A program made the translations under genes and the position numbers. A stretch of 64,000 nt of DNA from assembly GCA_023053575.1 (NCBI GenBank), contig JAKZAP010000005.1, positions 4,836,001-4,900,000 on the forward strand. Direction: 5' to 3'. The notes beneath the pieces are model-generated. The model was given only the letters and a program-made list of their open reading frames with translations. It was not told where the DNA came from and searched no databases. This document shows positions 50,201 through 55,232 of the stretch, in pieces; the first letter of the stretch is position 1, and each line of letters begins with the position of its first letter. This stretch comes from Branchinecta lynchi (lineage: Eukaryota; Arthropoda; Branchiopoda; Anostraca; Branchinectidae).

Positions 50201-51602
50201 AAATTGTGAGTATAATAGTCTACTTTTAATTCATTCTAAATCGAACCACAGATGGCGAGAAGCTGTTTCTATGGAGTAATACTACTGAACTGGCTTTACG
50301 GAACCGTTAACCGAAAATGTGTCCTTTTGCGCTTTGTAACCACGCAGGAATGTTAACATCACAGCGTGCTACCAGGGTAAAAAGATGCATAAGTCTCAAC
50401 GTCGCTGCGAAATGAAATTAGATTTAACATCATGAGAAGGAAAGAGCTATGAGATATCTCAGGAGCAGACAACGGGGCATATGATAGATGTTTAAACTGT
50501 GCGTTCCGTCTCTTGAATGGGACGAGATTAAAACCATAGTCACAGATGCGTAGGGACGAGCTGCGTGATGCGCCTGTGCTTGTCGTCTTGTTGTATATGA
50601 AAATGGCCATTTAATTTCTTACCGATTCTGAAATCAATAGAGTTATGTATTATTGGCATATCAAACGCTCGTGGTGCGTTGTTCGCAGTAACTGACAAGG
50701 GCCTTCCACGAGCGGGATTATTCTCGACGACCTTCTTCCCCCTAATGTTTCCTTGGTATCTGCAAGATGGTGCTCAGCCACGACAAAAGTAGACGGAATC
50801 TGCGCGATCTGCTACAAGTTACCCCAAACAAAAAGGGAAAAGATTGTTCTATTGAACGATAGTTAGAAAAAAGGTCCTTAGACTAAGCTATGCGATAGTT
50901 AGAAAAAAGGTCCTTAGACTAAGCTATGTACCAATTACTATGGGCCTTACCACAATCTACATCTTGCGCAGGAATCACGCCTCAGACTCTCGTAGTACGG
51001 CATTTGCCCCAAGTGAATTACCCTTTCCGCTTGTGCCCGATGTGATCATTTTTTCCTCTTTGTAAACTCGTATCAAGATGGCAAAAGTCACGGTAGCGTT
51101 GATCCTCTAGTATCTGAATTTCGCTCTTGTTTTATTTCGTTAGGCTATGAGCGTGTTCCATCCTACTTACCGTAGTTACTACGCATGACGTCACGAATTC
51201 TGGCTTTTTGCCGTCAAGGCTGGAAAGATTTTTCTATTTTCCAGCAGGATCTCACGCCAGGGGCGAATCCGACCAATCACGTTCAAGAGATGCGTAGTTA
51301 CTACGCTTACCACGCTCCCGAGCATGGTAAGCAAATAGTAACTATTAGTTACTATTCCGACAAGGTTGGAACGGTCAGCGTAGTAACTTTTCGTGAGGAT
51401 GGAACGGAAATAGTAACTAATAGTAACTATTGTTACAAGGGTGGAACACGCTCTATGTGTCGCATTACCGTGTGATTTTTTTTAGGCACTTGGAGAGCTC
51501 AACCCGCAAAAGGCTTTCATGGCAGGCAAACTGAAAATCAAGGGAAATATCATGCTAACGCAAAAGCTTCAAGGGCTATTTAAGTCAGAAGCAAAGCTGT
51601 AA
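2178..51602 (+). CDS. HSD17B4: Peroxisomal multifunctional enzyme type 2 (D-bifunctional protein), complete gene, 13 coding exons
   Basis: This enzyme performs the second and third steps of peroxisomal beta-oxidation (2-enoyl-CoA hydration to D-3-hydroxyacyl-CoA, then NAD-dependent dehydrogenation) on very-long-chain and branched acyl-CoAs and bile-acid intermediates. I joined 13 exons by GT-AG sites: 2178-2232, 21078-21215, 27744-27896, 35586-35730, 37630-37757, 40531-40802, 41322-41618, 43505-43816, 45821-45997, 46984-47101, 47596-47790, 50099-50205 and 51486-51602. They total 2214 nt in one open frame, giving 737 residues (human 736). Domain order: SDR about 1-300 (TGAGGGLG at 14-21, NNAG at 97-100, catalytic Y163-xxx-K167), hydratase-2/MaoC about 318-620 ([10 protein letters not shown] with D509 and H514), SCP2-like about 625-737, and C-terminal AKL, a PTS1 peroxisomal signal. 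The gene spans 49 kb with a 18.8-kb first intron; human HSD17B4 has 24 exons. All key residues are intact, so I read it as functional. Confidence 0.97.
2408..5866 (+). repeat. Left arm of large inverted repeat in HSD17B4 intron 1
   Basis: Matches the reverse complement of 11500-13656, starting at CAGTCTAGAACACTCTTG and ending at TTTTCGCAACTATT. Differences: a 500-bp insert at 3007-3500 and a tandem duplication of about 750 bp (3955-4705 and 4711-5480), each copy carrying a G/C-run segment and a GACGGACGGACAGAC stretch. No transposase or tyrosine recombinase frame is visible. A complex of several repeat families. Confidence 0.8.
3007..3500 (-). pseudogene. Degenerate gag-like fragment in left arm only
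   Basis: Two overlapping - strand frames together resemble a Ty3/Gypsy-type gag core: FLSMFES in one frame and [20 protein letters not shown] in the other, the W-x2-L-x4-SG-A arrangement of gag. A frameshift separates them, and protease or polymerase sequences are absent. Inserted at the junction CAATACAATA. Confidence 0.45.
5867..10239. other. Spacer between inverted-repeat arms
   Basis: Holds no exon I can support. Contains short TTGGGATCCCATCGAAAC-type fragments at 6960 and 8026, motif H fragments near 7467 and 9480-9690, and a 9716-9840 block (TACCGAATAATTT repeats) shared with 39840-40010. A 152-codon open frame at 7227-7685 looks like chance. Confidence 0.5.
10240..11470 (-). repeat. 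Extra partial copy of the right-arm module
   Basis: Repeats the 11800-12900 content in the same orientation (AGGGGAGGGGAGGTATTTACTG, the TGGCACTTGCCCTTC boundary and the CTCTAATGACCTGTGA block), so the right side is also partly duplicated. Confidence 0.7.
11500..13656 (-). repeat. Right arm of large inverted repeat
   Basis: Reverse complement of the left arm without its 500-bp insert and without one 750-bp duplicate. Ends in GTTCTAGACTG, mirroring the left end. Beyond both ends similarity stops within about 15 bp. Confidence 0.8.
13657..14934. other. Intron 1 stretch with ACTGTTTT-family repeat
   Basis: 14040-14340 is a repeat built from short ACTGTTTT and AAAAATC units, ending near GGAGGGTGCCTCCCCCCCAG. 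Relatives lie at 22320-22520, 10620-10740 and 4430-4500. The rest shows nothing recognisable. Confidence 0.55.
14935..15640 (+). repeat. Tandem array, about 205-bp unit, 3-4 copies
   Basis: The segment ATTCATTTGGTTCTGAT recurs at about 15000, 15200, 15411 and 15600, with CGTAAATTCGGTGATTTGAC between. Units vary by small deletions. The ATTCGGT word recurs inside each unit. Confidence 0.75.
15641..17528. other. Intron 1, no recognised feature
   Basis: Low-complexity T-rich sequence, a C run near 16575 followed by TCGGGACGCCCCTG (also near 40110 and 32390), and no supported gene. Confidence 0.4.
17529..19438 (+). mobile_element. Family T element carrying six 281-bp tandem repeats
   Basis: Begins TTATGGCACTTGC with an immediate inverted partner CAAGTGCCATA, followed by GTCCGTCCGTCGGTCTGTC. 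Ends CAAGTGCCATATGAGC then a small GAGCTC-GT-AGCTC hairpin and CTTGTTTT. Same start and end as 48030-49770. No transposase. The layout (structured head, minisatellite core, short tail) resembles Helentron-associated or pearl-type non-autonomous elements. Confidence 0.75.
17703..19388 (+). repeat. 281-bp tandem repeats, six copies
   Basis: Unit boundaries at 17703, 17984, 18265, 18546, 18827, 19108 and 19389 are exactly 281 bp apart. Units are near identical, with the first and last most diverged. Each contains GTGGGGGGAGTGGAGGGAGG, the palindrome ACCGGATCCGGT and GATGAAACTTGGTGGGAAG. Confidence 0.95.
19439..21077. other. End of intron 1
   Basis: Contains a probable retroposon 3' end (AATTAAAAGTATTCATTC with (TTCA)n at 20214-20240), a C/A run at 20503-20526, and a 14-bp minisatellite AGACTAAAGTGGAA at 20575-20660. 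No exon seen. Confidence 0.5.
20575..20660 (+). repeat. 14-bp minisatellite
   Basis: About six copies of AGACTAAAGTGGAA with single-base variants. Confidence 0.85.
21078..21215 (+). CDS. HSD17B4: HSD17B4 coding exon 2
   Basis: Acceptor TTTGTAG before 21078, donor GTATGT at 21216, phases 1 and 1. Encodes residues 19-64 with [20 protein letters not shown], including the Asp at the end of beta 2 that favours NAD over NADP in this family. Confidence 0.95.
21216..24150. other. Intron 2, first part
   Basis: Motif H copies at 21340-21410 and 22150-22215, an ACTGTTTT-family repeat at 22320-22520, otherwise no recognised gene. Confidence 0.5.
24384..24770 (-). mobile_element. 5'-truncated LINE fragment inserted in the dead LINE
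   Basis: On the - strand this reads [20 protein letters not shown] and [20 protein letters not shown], a LINE C-terminal style, and ends in a (TTACA)n tail at 24384-24412. It splits the pre-RT region of the host LINE. Confidence 0.6.
25031..25570 (-). mobile_element. CR1/L2-like LINE 3' end inserted in the dead LINE
   Basis: The - strand encodes [32 protein letters not shown] and a C terminus ending [13 protein letters not shown], then a (TTGA)n tail at 25034-25057, as CR1/L2 elements end in short microsatellites. Severely 5' truncated. Confidence 0.75.
25722..26102. mobile_element. hAT-like MITE, 381 bp, inside the dead LINE
   Basis: Terminal inverted repeats of about 47 bp starting CAGGGACCCATAAAT. 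Flanked by CTTACAC(C) on both sides. Removing it and one duplicate restores the RT reading frame across [10 protein letters not shown], direct proof of insertion. Confidence 0.9.
27191..27607 (+). mobile_element. MITE-C copy 1
   Basis: 417 bp with inverted ends AGGCGTATTCTCGCCG and CGGCGAGAATACGCCT and a 3-bp ATA duplication. The right end carries an additional internal hairpin (CCGAGGAGTCCTCGG). It follows the dead LINE, 136 bp before exon 3. Confidence 0.88.
27744..27896 (+). CDS. HSD17B4: HSD17B4 coding exon 3
   Basis: Acceptor TTTTAAG, donor GTAAGT at 27897, phases 1 and 1. Encodes residues 65-115 including [11 protein letters not shown] and the SDR structural motif NNAG (97-100) followed by ILRDRSF, near-identical to vertebrate sequence. 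Confidence 0.95.
28374..28530 (+). repeat. GTAACCCAA minisatellite
   Basis: About fifteen degenerate 10-11 bp units of GTAACCCAAT/AAG. Open frames translating it ([10 protein letters not shown] repeats) are by-products. Confidence 0.8.
29029..30018 (-). CDS. 329-codon hypothetical protein, antisense within HSD17B4 intron 3
   Basis: This is the longest open frame in the window, ATG to TAA without an intron. Residues 6-19 ([14 protein letters not shown]) form a short hydrophobic stretch that could be a signal anchor. The remaining 300 residues are very hydrophilic, rich in K, T, E, Q and S, with no domain I recognise and two weak internal repeats ([14 protein letters not shown] and [14 protein letters not shown]). 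No transposon signature is present and the reverse frames are also partly open, which weakens the case. It could be a rapidly evolving gene, an unspliced exon of a larger one, or chance. Confidence 0.4.
   Translation of the reverse strand: MLSGQSLAAASIMMWLAWNYKESINNCCSFLRQSLRPAADPRQSVQNLSLEHVVQRPDIRASLHTSPFFKAMRERAEGTQTTETSGEHPDGVVGEVTGEGPKNLQKERRPVTFTDNKKHSKSKVVGGITSAGKHEDKGQITKAKEEQNDVRQQIFMKEEGGKGFKIQVSKHQINKTQKLTERRSAVTFPSFNDKQQSEPTSTETTGKRQELERNTEQVQETKKEAVKMQKIRTGETNHQAVKGQSPNPKANKTRNLTESKIRQTEHIALDDEDGETTAVTSSLKREVTTPKVAMQESTKKKTEFSSLSHSPKQKTTETSPSWKKRFAPQ
31380..32010 (+). repeat. Tandem duplication of about 300 bp with a SINE-tail insertion in copy 2
   Basis: Copy 1 (31390-31680) and copy 2 (31682-32010) share TTTGACGTACTGTAGGCTAC and GGCCGAAGCCTTGTTGA. 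Copy 2 has an extra (AAT)n-ACAAAGCAAGAGAAAAGGC segment at 31765-31815, whose reverse complement occurs at 40325-40370. Confidence 0.8.
32155..32400 (+). mobile_element. Family T head fragment with SINE-like insert
   Basis: TATGGCACGTGCCCTTCG head, interrupted by a 120-bp piece with a tRNA-type B box (GAGTTCGTATCCC near 32217) and tail GAACCTGAACCTG, then head sequence resumes with GTCCGTCCGTCCCGG. Confidence 0.5.
32500..32700 (+). pseudogene. Short LINE reverse transcriptase fragment
   Basis: Reads [20 protein letters not shown] and [15 protein letters not shown], the region following the RT palm in CR1/L2-type elements. No other parts remain. Confidence 0.6.
32940..33770 (+). mobile_element. 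Family P element: about 138-bp array plus GGATCC-hairpin tail
   Basis: Four units each with TTTTCCGGTTTTGGCCGGAT, starting near 33009, 33146, 33288 and 33425, then the same tail as 1-400 with GACGGACGGACGGACAGACG and terminal TTTTGGGATCCCAAAA. Partial units of the family at 55975-56340 and 58140-58370. Confidence 0.75.
33771..34240 (+). mobile_element. Probable non-LTR retroposon 3' end with (ATC)n tail
   Basis: Frame at 33771-33960 reads [16 protein letters not shown] and [18 protein letters not shown]. It then runs to AATAAA at 34207 and (ATC)n at 34217-34237, as in RTE-like tails. The coding assignment is weak. Confidence 0.45.
34241..35585. other. End of intron 3
   Basis: No recognised feature; A/T-rich with no supported exon. 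Confidence 0.4.
35586..35730 (+). CDS. HSD17B4: HSD17B4 coding exon 4
   Basis: Acceptor TTTTTAG, donor GTAGCG at 35731 (non-consensus at +4), leaving phase 2. Encodes residues 116-163 with the active-site Ser region [17 protein letters not shown]; the last Tyr is the catalytic Y163. Confidence 0.94.
36915..37093. mobile_element. hAT-like MITE, 179 bp
   Basis: Ends CAGTGTTGTAACAAGTACTT and AAGTACTTCCCAACATTG, with a perfect 8-bp target duplication CTCGTAGC (36907-36914 and 37094-37101). Interior full of AAGTACTT-type palindromes. Confidence 0.9.
37380..37580 (+). repeat. Two tandem copies of about 110 bp
   Basis: GTAAAATGTTTTGTGGCTGC to GAACTTGTGAATCAGTCTG occurs twice in a row, ending about 50 bp before HSD17B4 exon 5. 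Confidence 0.85.
37630..37757 (+). CDS. HSD17B4: HSD17B4 coding exon 5
   Basis: Acceptor TTTTTCCAG, donor GTAAGA at 37758. Completes YSSAK (catalytic K167) and encodes [18 protein letters not shown], the conserved segment after the active-site helix. Preceded 50 bp upstream by a roughly 110-bp tandem duplication. Confidence 0.95.
37758..40530. other. Intron 5
   Basis: 39780-40110 is a TACCGAATAATTT-rich repeat shared with 9716-9840, ending in a C run and TTGCGACGCCCCTG. A SINE-tail match lies at 40325-40370. No exon seen. Confidence 0.5.
40531..40802 (+). CDS. HSD17B4: HSD17B4 coding exon 6
   Basis: Acceptor CCTTTTAG, donor GTAGGA at 40803, ending in phase 0. Encodes residues 207-297: [26 protein letters not shown] and the linker toward the hydratase. 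A C run of roughly 20 lies in the intron about 15 bp after the donor. Confidence 0.95.
41322..41618 (+). CDS. HSD17B4: HSD17B4 coding exon 7
   Basis: Acceptor TTTTTCAG, donor GTAGGT, phase 0 at both ends, 99 codons (residues 298-396). N-terminal hot-dog half of the hydratase 2 domain with [21 protein letters not shown]-like VIYEGGENF and PTFGVLAAQ. Confidence 0.95.
42772..43003. mobile_element. MITE-F, 232 bp, TA target site
   Basis: Inverted ends GTTGCGTTTTTGCGCTAACC and GGTTACCGCAAAAACGCAAC flanked by TA on both sides, as expected of Tc1/mariner-type insertions. Interior rich in GTTAC/GTAAC. Lies in intron 7, 163 bp before MITE-A copy 2. Confidence 0.75.
43166..43459 (+). mobile_element. 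MITE-A copy 2 (diverged)
   Basis: Starts GAGCGTGTTCCACCC and ends GGGTGGAACACGCTG; about 294 bp with several small deletions relative to copies 1 and 3. Flanks TTG and TTT suggest a mutated target duplication. Lies in intron 7, 45 bp before exon 8. Confidence 0.85.
43505..43816 (+). CDS. HSD17B4: HSD17B4 coding exon 8
   Basis: Acceptor CTCTTGCAG, donor GTATGT, phase 0 both ends, 104 codons (397-500). Contains [20 protein letters not shown] and the conserved [19 protein letters not shown] copy 2 ends only 45 bp upstream of the acceptor junction. Confidence 0.96.
43817..45820. other. Intron 8
   Basis: Family T head fragment at 44905-45030; remainder shows no recognised feature. Confidence 0.45.
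44905..45030 (+). mobile_element. Family T head fragment
   Basis: GTTATGGCCCAAGTGCCGTG then ACGTAAGCTAGGACGGTAAA and a TATCAAGGACCC block, as in the other family T heads; no array follows. Confidence 0.55.
45821..45997 (+). CDS. HSD17B4: HSD17B4 coding exon 9 (hydratase active site)
   Basis: Acceptor GTGTTACAG, donor GTATGG, phase 0 both ends, 59 codons (501-559). Carries the R-hydratase signature [12 protein letters not shown] with catalytic D509 and H514 (human D510 and H515), then [10 protein letters not shown]. Confidence 0.97.
46596..46914. mobile_element. MITE-B copy 1
   Basis: Ends TTGTCAGAAGTTTCAGAAC and its complement ACTTCTGACAG; long internal imperfect palindrome (GCATTGCCAAGAAAAGCC versus GGCTTTTCCTGGCAATG). 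No clear target duplication. Intron 9, 69 bp before exon 10. Confidence 0.82.
46984..47101 (+). CDS. HSD17B4: HSD17B4 coding exon 10
   Basis: Acceptor TTTTGTTAG, donor GTATGT at 47102, phase 0 to 1. Encodes [18 protein letters not shown] and the last strands of the hydratase domain. MITE-B copy 1 ends 69 bp upstream. Confidence 0.95.
47596..47790 (+). CDS. HSD17B4: HSD17B4 coding exon 11
   Basis: Acceptor TTTATTTAAG, donor GTAAGT at 47791, phases 1 and 1. Encodes the linker and start of the SCP2-like domain: [16 protein letters not shown] and [16 protein letters not shown]. Confidence 0.94.
48030..49770 (+). mobile_element. Diverged family T element in intron 11
   Basis: Same head (TTTATGGCACTTGC...AAGTGCCATAT) and tail (CAAGTGCCATATGAGC, CTTGTTTG) as 17529-19438, with several degenerate G-rich units in place of a homogeneous array, so it is older. 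Confidence 0.75.
50099..50205 (+). CDS. HSD17B4: HSD17B4 coding exon 12
   Basis: Acceptor TTTTCCTTCTAG, donor GTGAGT at 50206, phase 1 to 0. Encodes [18 protein letters not shown] and [15 protein letters not shown], the lipid-binding SCP2 fold core. Confidence 0.94.
51148..51453 (+). mobile_element. MITE-A copy 3
   Basis: 306 bp, same termini, perfect TAT duplication on both sides. Only a handful of differences from copy 1 over the full length, implying recent activity. Lies in intron 12, 32 bp before exon 13. Confidence 0.92.
51486..51602 (+). CDS. HSD17B4: HSD17B4 coding exon 13 with stop and PTS1
   Basis: Acceptor ATTTTTTTTAG, phase 0. Encodes [20 protein letters not shown] through to the C-terminal tripeptide AKL and TAA at 51600-51602. 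AKL is an accepted PTS1 variant and is the human terminus too. MITE-A copy 3 ends 32 bp upstream of the exon. Confidence 0.97.
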   Translation, partial: ALGELNPQKAFMAGKLKIKGNIMLTQKLQGLFKSEAKL

Positions 51603-51705
51603 AACTGCCCAGTACCTGTAGAAGTGGTGTCCCGAAGCGTTTGGACAGAGTTTGTAAGGGGCTTTTATAAGATTTTGGGAACGTGTTTGTTGCGATAGTT
51701 GAAAT

Positions 51706-51711
51706 TTTATT
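51706..51711 (-). terminator. MPV17L polyadenylation signal AATAAA
   Basis: On the - strand a canonical AATAAA lies 54 bp beyond the MPV17L stop codon. The site falls inside the predicted HSD17B4 3' UTR, so the two transcripts would overlap by tens of bases. Confidence 0.65.
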
Positions 51712-51722
51712 GTATTCCGGTT

Positions 51723-51728
51723 AATATA
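51723..51728 (+). terminator. Candidate HSD17B4 polyadenylation signal (AATATA variant)
   Basis: No AATAAA occurs in the first 160 bp after the HSD17B4 stop. AATATA, a known weaker variant, lies 121 bp past the stop and just before the convergent MPV17L stop codon. Inference only. Confidence 0.35.
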
Positions 51729-51764
51729 AAAACTAAACAAATTGCTATAGCTTAAGCGGCACTT

Positions 51765-51920
51765 TCAGCTGTTCTTGAAGTCCCCTATATCTCTTCGCTT
51801 GAACCAGCATAGCACATTTGCCCACAGAAAGGCACAGCAGCCAATGAAAGCCACTCGGTACTGTGGAGAGATGACCAGGAAGCTGATTGTCTGCACTGGA
51901 AGCCAGAAGCTGCAGCTCAC
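51765..51920 (-). CDS. MPV17L: MPV17L-like exon 5 with stop
   Basis: Acceptor TTCTTAATCAG, phase 0, TGA at 51765-51767. Encodes the conserved C-terminal block FWLPVQTISFLVISPQYRVA and a last helix CCAFLWANVLCWFKRR. Confidence 0.9.
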   Translation of the reverse strand: MSCSFWLPVQTISFLVISPQYRVAFIGCCAFLWANVLCWFKRRDIGDFKNS

Positions 51921-54900
51921 CTGATTAAGAAGTTAGTTCACTGAAACCCTAGTGCTTAATGGTTGGACAAATTTTGAGCTTAAGGGCTTCAACGTCTTAA
52001 TCCCAAGCAATAGGATTTCTTTAAGCCGGCAAGAATACAAATCATCCCAGCAACATCGTTTTATGTTTTTTGCCACAGCCAGCTTTTCCCATCGGTCGAT
52101 ATAAATCTCAAACCATTTAGGGGCAGATAAGTTTTTAAAAGAGTATCGCTTGTTACCCCTCCCCCCAATCCCATCCTAGGTTGGCGGTGCCCGGATTTTA
52201 AGTCCTAATCGAAAATGTAGTCTTAGCTGCATTCAAACCCACTGTATGTTGTCGAGTTTTTGTTCTGCAAACATTCATATTGTATGTAGCAACATACTTC
52301 AAAGCAAGAAAATACAAGTATGCCATTGCTGATGTCACTGATGCAGAATTGGAACAGCCACCTCACGTAAGTAGTTTAAGAATCCTGACGGCGCAGGACC
52401 GTGCGAAGACTTACAACCCACTAGCAATCAGGTTAAAGGCTGCAGTTAACAATCTGAAGAAAGTGAATGCTTGCGCAGTTCCGTGATTGTTTAAAGGACA
52501 CCTGAACAATGAAACCATACTTAAACACACCATGGAGAATGCATTTACAGACATGGCCACGGAGAGCATTCTTCCTCTGAGCGTGACGTTTTCAAAATAG
52601 GGATGTTCGTTTCTGGAGGTTTGCACATGTAGACTCCAAGACAAAAAGCGGAATTCGTTCAAATCTTGTACAGCGCTGGCCGGATCGTATTGGAATTTCT
52701 TCTACATATACGTTTGGGCTTAACTGGTTAAAAAATATTCCAGAAGAAGGGTTGATTGGAGACATTTGTTCATTTCTAAAGTTGCTCAGTACTGAAACAA
52801 GGACAGATGCAAAATGGAGCAAAAATCATAGCTTGGAAATGCTATTTCGCATTTGGATCGGGTTTTCTGCAGGAACGGAAGTCATACAGACAGGGATGAT
52901 ACTTAGTACTCTTCATTCAGGTGTCCTTTAAGACGGCTCTTTGGAGGTAAAATTGTACATGCCTTAGATTCTTGGAAACAGCGTGGGAATCCGTGTTTCA
53001 TGAGATATTTTGACCGCAGTTCGGTTCCATCCGTTCTCTTTCACGCGGCTGAGGGTTTCGGGTCTGGCTTAATGGGGACTAGGCTGTAAGAATGTCCTCT
53101 TCGATGGACTTACCTTGTAGGTACCAAAGAATTTTTCCCGACACTCCTCAAATACGTCATGTTTCCTCTCCATAACGCTCATCACTGGAAAAAGAAATCT
53201 GTCCCAAACGTTTGCGAGAAGCCTAATCTCAATTCGCCAATCGATAAAACCTGGTCGACTGACGGAAAATTAGCAGCTCCGATCCCGAAAACAAAAGTAG
53301 TGCACCAGAACAGGTGCACTGTCCTTTGTTGTTTTTTGCTCGGTCTTACGGACACAGCTGCTGATGCCGGCCCGTTTCTAGCGAACTTTTCTGGATGGTC
53401 TTCGGGTAATACTCTTGATGACTATCTCGCCTTGCCGATGCAAAATTCCGGGTATCTAGCGAGAAAGGCAGAAATGTTGTCACTACTGCTCCCAAAGATC
53501 GCGGTGATTGATTGACACAGAATTTGAGTCGTTAAGTTTGAGTCGTACGGACACGCTTACTCCTTCTTCCTGAGGATCGCTGACGCGTGTTGGGTTTCAC
53601 CCAAGTTTGGTATGTTCCTTGAACTGCCATGGCCACGAAGCAGATAGCAGTAGCAGACATACAACAGGACCGGAATGTAAATACTGGTTGAGAACTCATA
53701 TAATAGAACCAACTCGTTTTAACCAACCAAACTTATTTCTGAAGCACAAGTTTAGCTCCAGCTGAGATTATCATGCGACAGTCGCTGGTAACCGAGTTCA
53801 GCCTAGTCATGTAGAACCTAGCTGAAGAGGAACTTAGAATTCTTTATATTGTAGGCTACTTAGCATGTTGCGTGCAAACAAAAGTCAGCCAAGAAAAGTC
53901 GAATGACGAAACCCCAGCTTCACCGCAAATAGACTTCGCCAACTGTGTATGAAGTCATTCCCCCACTGTGGGGAAAGTCACACACATATTCTCAATTTCA
54001 GGACATGGTGCTCCGACGTTCGTGCATGCCCCAACATATGGGCACTGGCTCTTTCGAGCAGGCCCTAACATTGGAGCACCATGCCCTAAAACTGAGTATT
54101 TGTGTATGACTGCGGGAGGGGTGATAAAATGCTTTTCAACCCGTTCTTCCGTTCCATTCCTATTGGTTACAGTCTAATGTTTCTTGCGTCGCTTCTACTT
54201 GTCTATCGAGGGTTCTTACTTGTGTAGAATCCGCATAAGTTTATAGGAGAGAATACGAACTGATCCATCAGGACTTTCCTCGTAACTGCTGAGAGACTTC
54301 TTCCGGGCCATCTGGAATCGAGAAATCGGTACCTGGAATCAGTTGAAAATCTGTTCATCGGTGGTTCCTGTTTAGTCGTGAAAAATAGTGTATTTGATTC
54401 TTTGTGGATGGTTCACGACCGCCAGCAGTAAGACATACCGAAGCGAGACCAGGACATGTCCCACATTCCTTACACGGCTGCTAGACCCTCTTGCGGGTTC
54501 CAAGTCAGCTAGCGAAGAATCGACTGGACCTCCCCTGGGATGCTCCCTGGTCAGAATACTGAAGTCAAATTTTTGATAACTCATTTTTGTTATATTATTA
54601 TAATTTCTAGATACAAGGGATTGCATATGCAACCTGTCAGGTGCAAATGCAACTTTAACTGCTTCTCCCCGCGACATTTTCTATTCATTGATTCAAGGAG
54701 GACGAGATATAAGGATATTCTGAAATTTACTTACCATCGGTAGAGAATGTGAGGATTGACGCCCATCCCTATAACAGCAAAGCGAGCGACCGCGCCCCAG
54801 TCGTAATTCTTCCATTCCGGATCCTCGTGCTGGAACAGAAAAACATTTCGATCTGCAGTTATGGAAAATATGATTTTCCTGAGACTTTGAAAGACAAAAA

Positions 54901-55232
54901 AAAGTAGCTATTTACTAAATAGATGACGTTTATGGGAAGCTTAGAACTGAAGAAACCTAGGGAAACGTCATCTGGCCTATTAATGAGCTTCGAACTGGCT
55001 TCAAACGATATACCATACCAGCTTGGTTGAAAACAGACGGCATGTAGTCAGCGACGCACTTTGAAAGTAATCCACAAACCGCGCATCACAATCATTGTCG
55101 GAAGATGGCATCGCTTACCACAAAGATTCTGAGTGTTTGCTGAGAAAATTCCGCTCCGACGTAGAACGACCCGTAGAAAAGGGCGTTTGCCAGAGCTCCG
55201 TGTTTTTGAAAAGCAGTCTTCACTGCATTCAT
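51765..55232 (-). CDS. MPV17L: MPV17/PMP22-family membrane protein, MPV17L-like, complete gene, 5 coding exons
   Basis: I assembled this gene from - strand exons 55119-55232, 54735-54829, 54220-54332, 53114-53184 and 51765-51920. They total 549 nt, giving 182 residues in an unbroken frame with consistent intron phases (0, 2, 1, 0). The family is small four-helix membrane proteins of peroxisome or inner mitochondrial membrane implicated in handling of reactive oxygen species and channel activity. Recognisable signatures: [20 protein letters not shown] near the N terminus, PHILYRWYRFLDSRWPGRS, RKVLMDQFVFSPINLCGFYT, MERKHDVFEECREKFFGTYK, and a C terminus FWLPVQTISFLV with PQYRVAFIGCCAFLWANVLC. 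The usual W-P-x-x-Q motif is W-L-P-V-Q here. MPV17L is the best match by memory of the family; another paralogue (MPV17, MPV17L2, PXMP2) is possible. Confidence 0.88.
53114..53184 (-). CDS. MPV17L: MPV17L-like exon 4
   Basis: Acceptor TTTTTCCAG, donor GTAAGT, phase 1 to 0. Encodes MSVMERKHDVFEECREKFFG then TYK, matching the family segment between helices 3 and 4. Confidence 0.9.
54220..54332 (-). CDS. MPV17L: MPV17L-like exon 3
   Basis: Acceptor CTGATTCCAG, donor GTAAGA, phase 2 to 1. Encodes YRFLDSRWPGRSLSAVTRKV and the conserved LMDQFVFSPI helix. A second AG 25 bp inside the exon (before ATGGCC) is rejected as the acceptor because it creates an in-frame stop. Confidence 0.9.
54735..54829 (-). 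CDS. MPV17L: MPV17L-like exon 2
   Basis: Acceptor CTGTTCCAG, donor GTAAGT, phase 0 to 2. Encodes HEDPEWKNYDWGAVARFAVI and the second helix ending ILYR plus a split Trp codon. Confidence 0.9.
55119..55232 (-). CDS. MPV17L: MPV17L-like exon 1
   Basis: ATG at 55232 (MNAVKTAFQKHGALANALF), donor GTAAGC, 38 codons, phase 0. The start fits the family, whose proteins begin 8-12 residues before the first helix. Confidence 0.85.

Noticed and set aside
52280..52486. 68-codon + strand frame in MPV17L intron 4
   Set aside because: No domain, no splice partners and no support beyond openness.
53159..53515. 118-codon + strand frame
   Set aside because: Overlaps MPV17L exon 4 on the other strand and has no family features.
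53999..54090. Small inverted repeat GACATGGTGCTCC...GGAGCACCATGCCC
   Set aside because: Short arms and no target duplication; too little to call a MITE.
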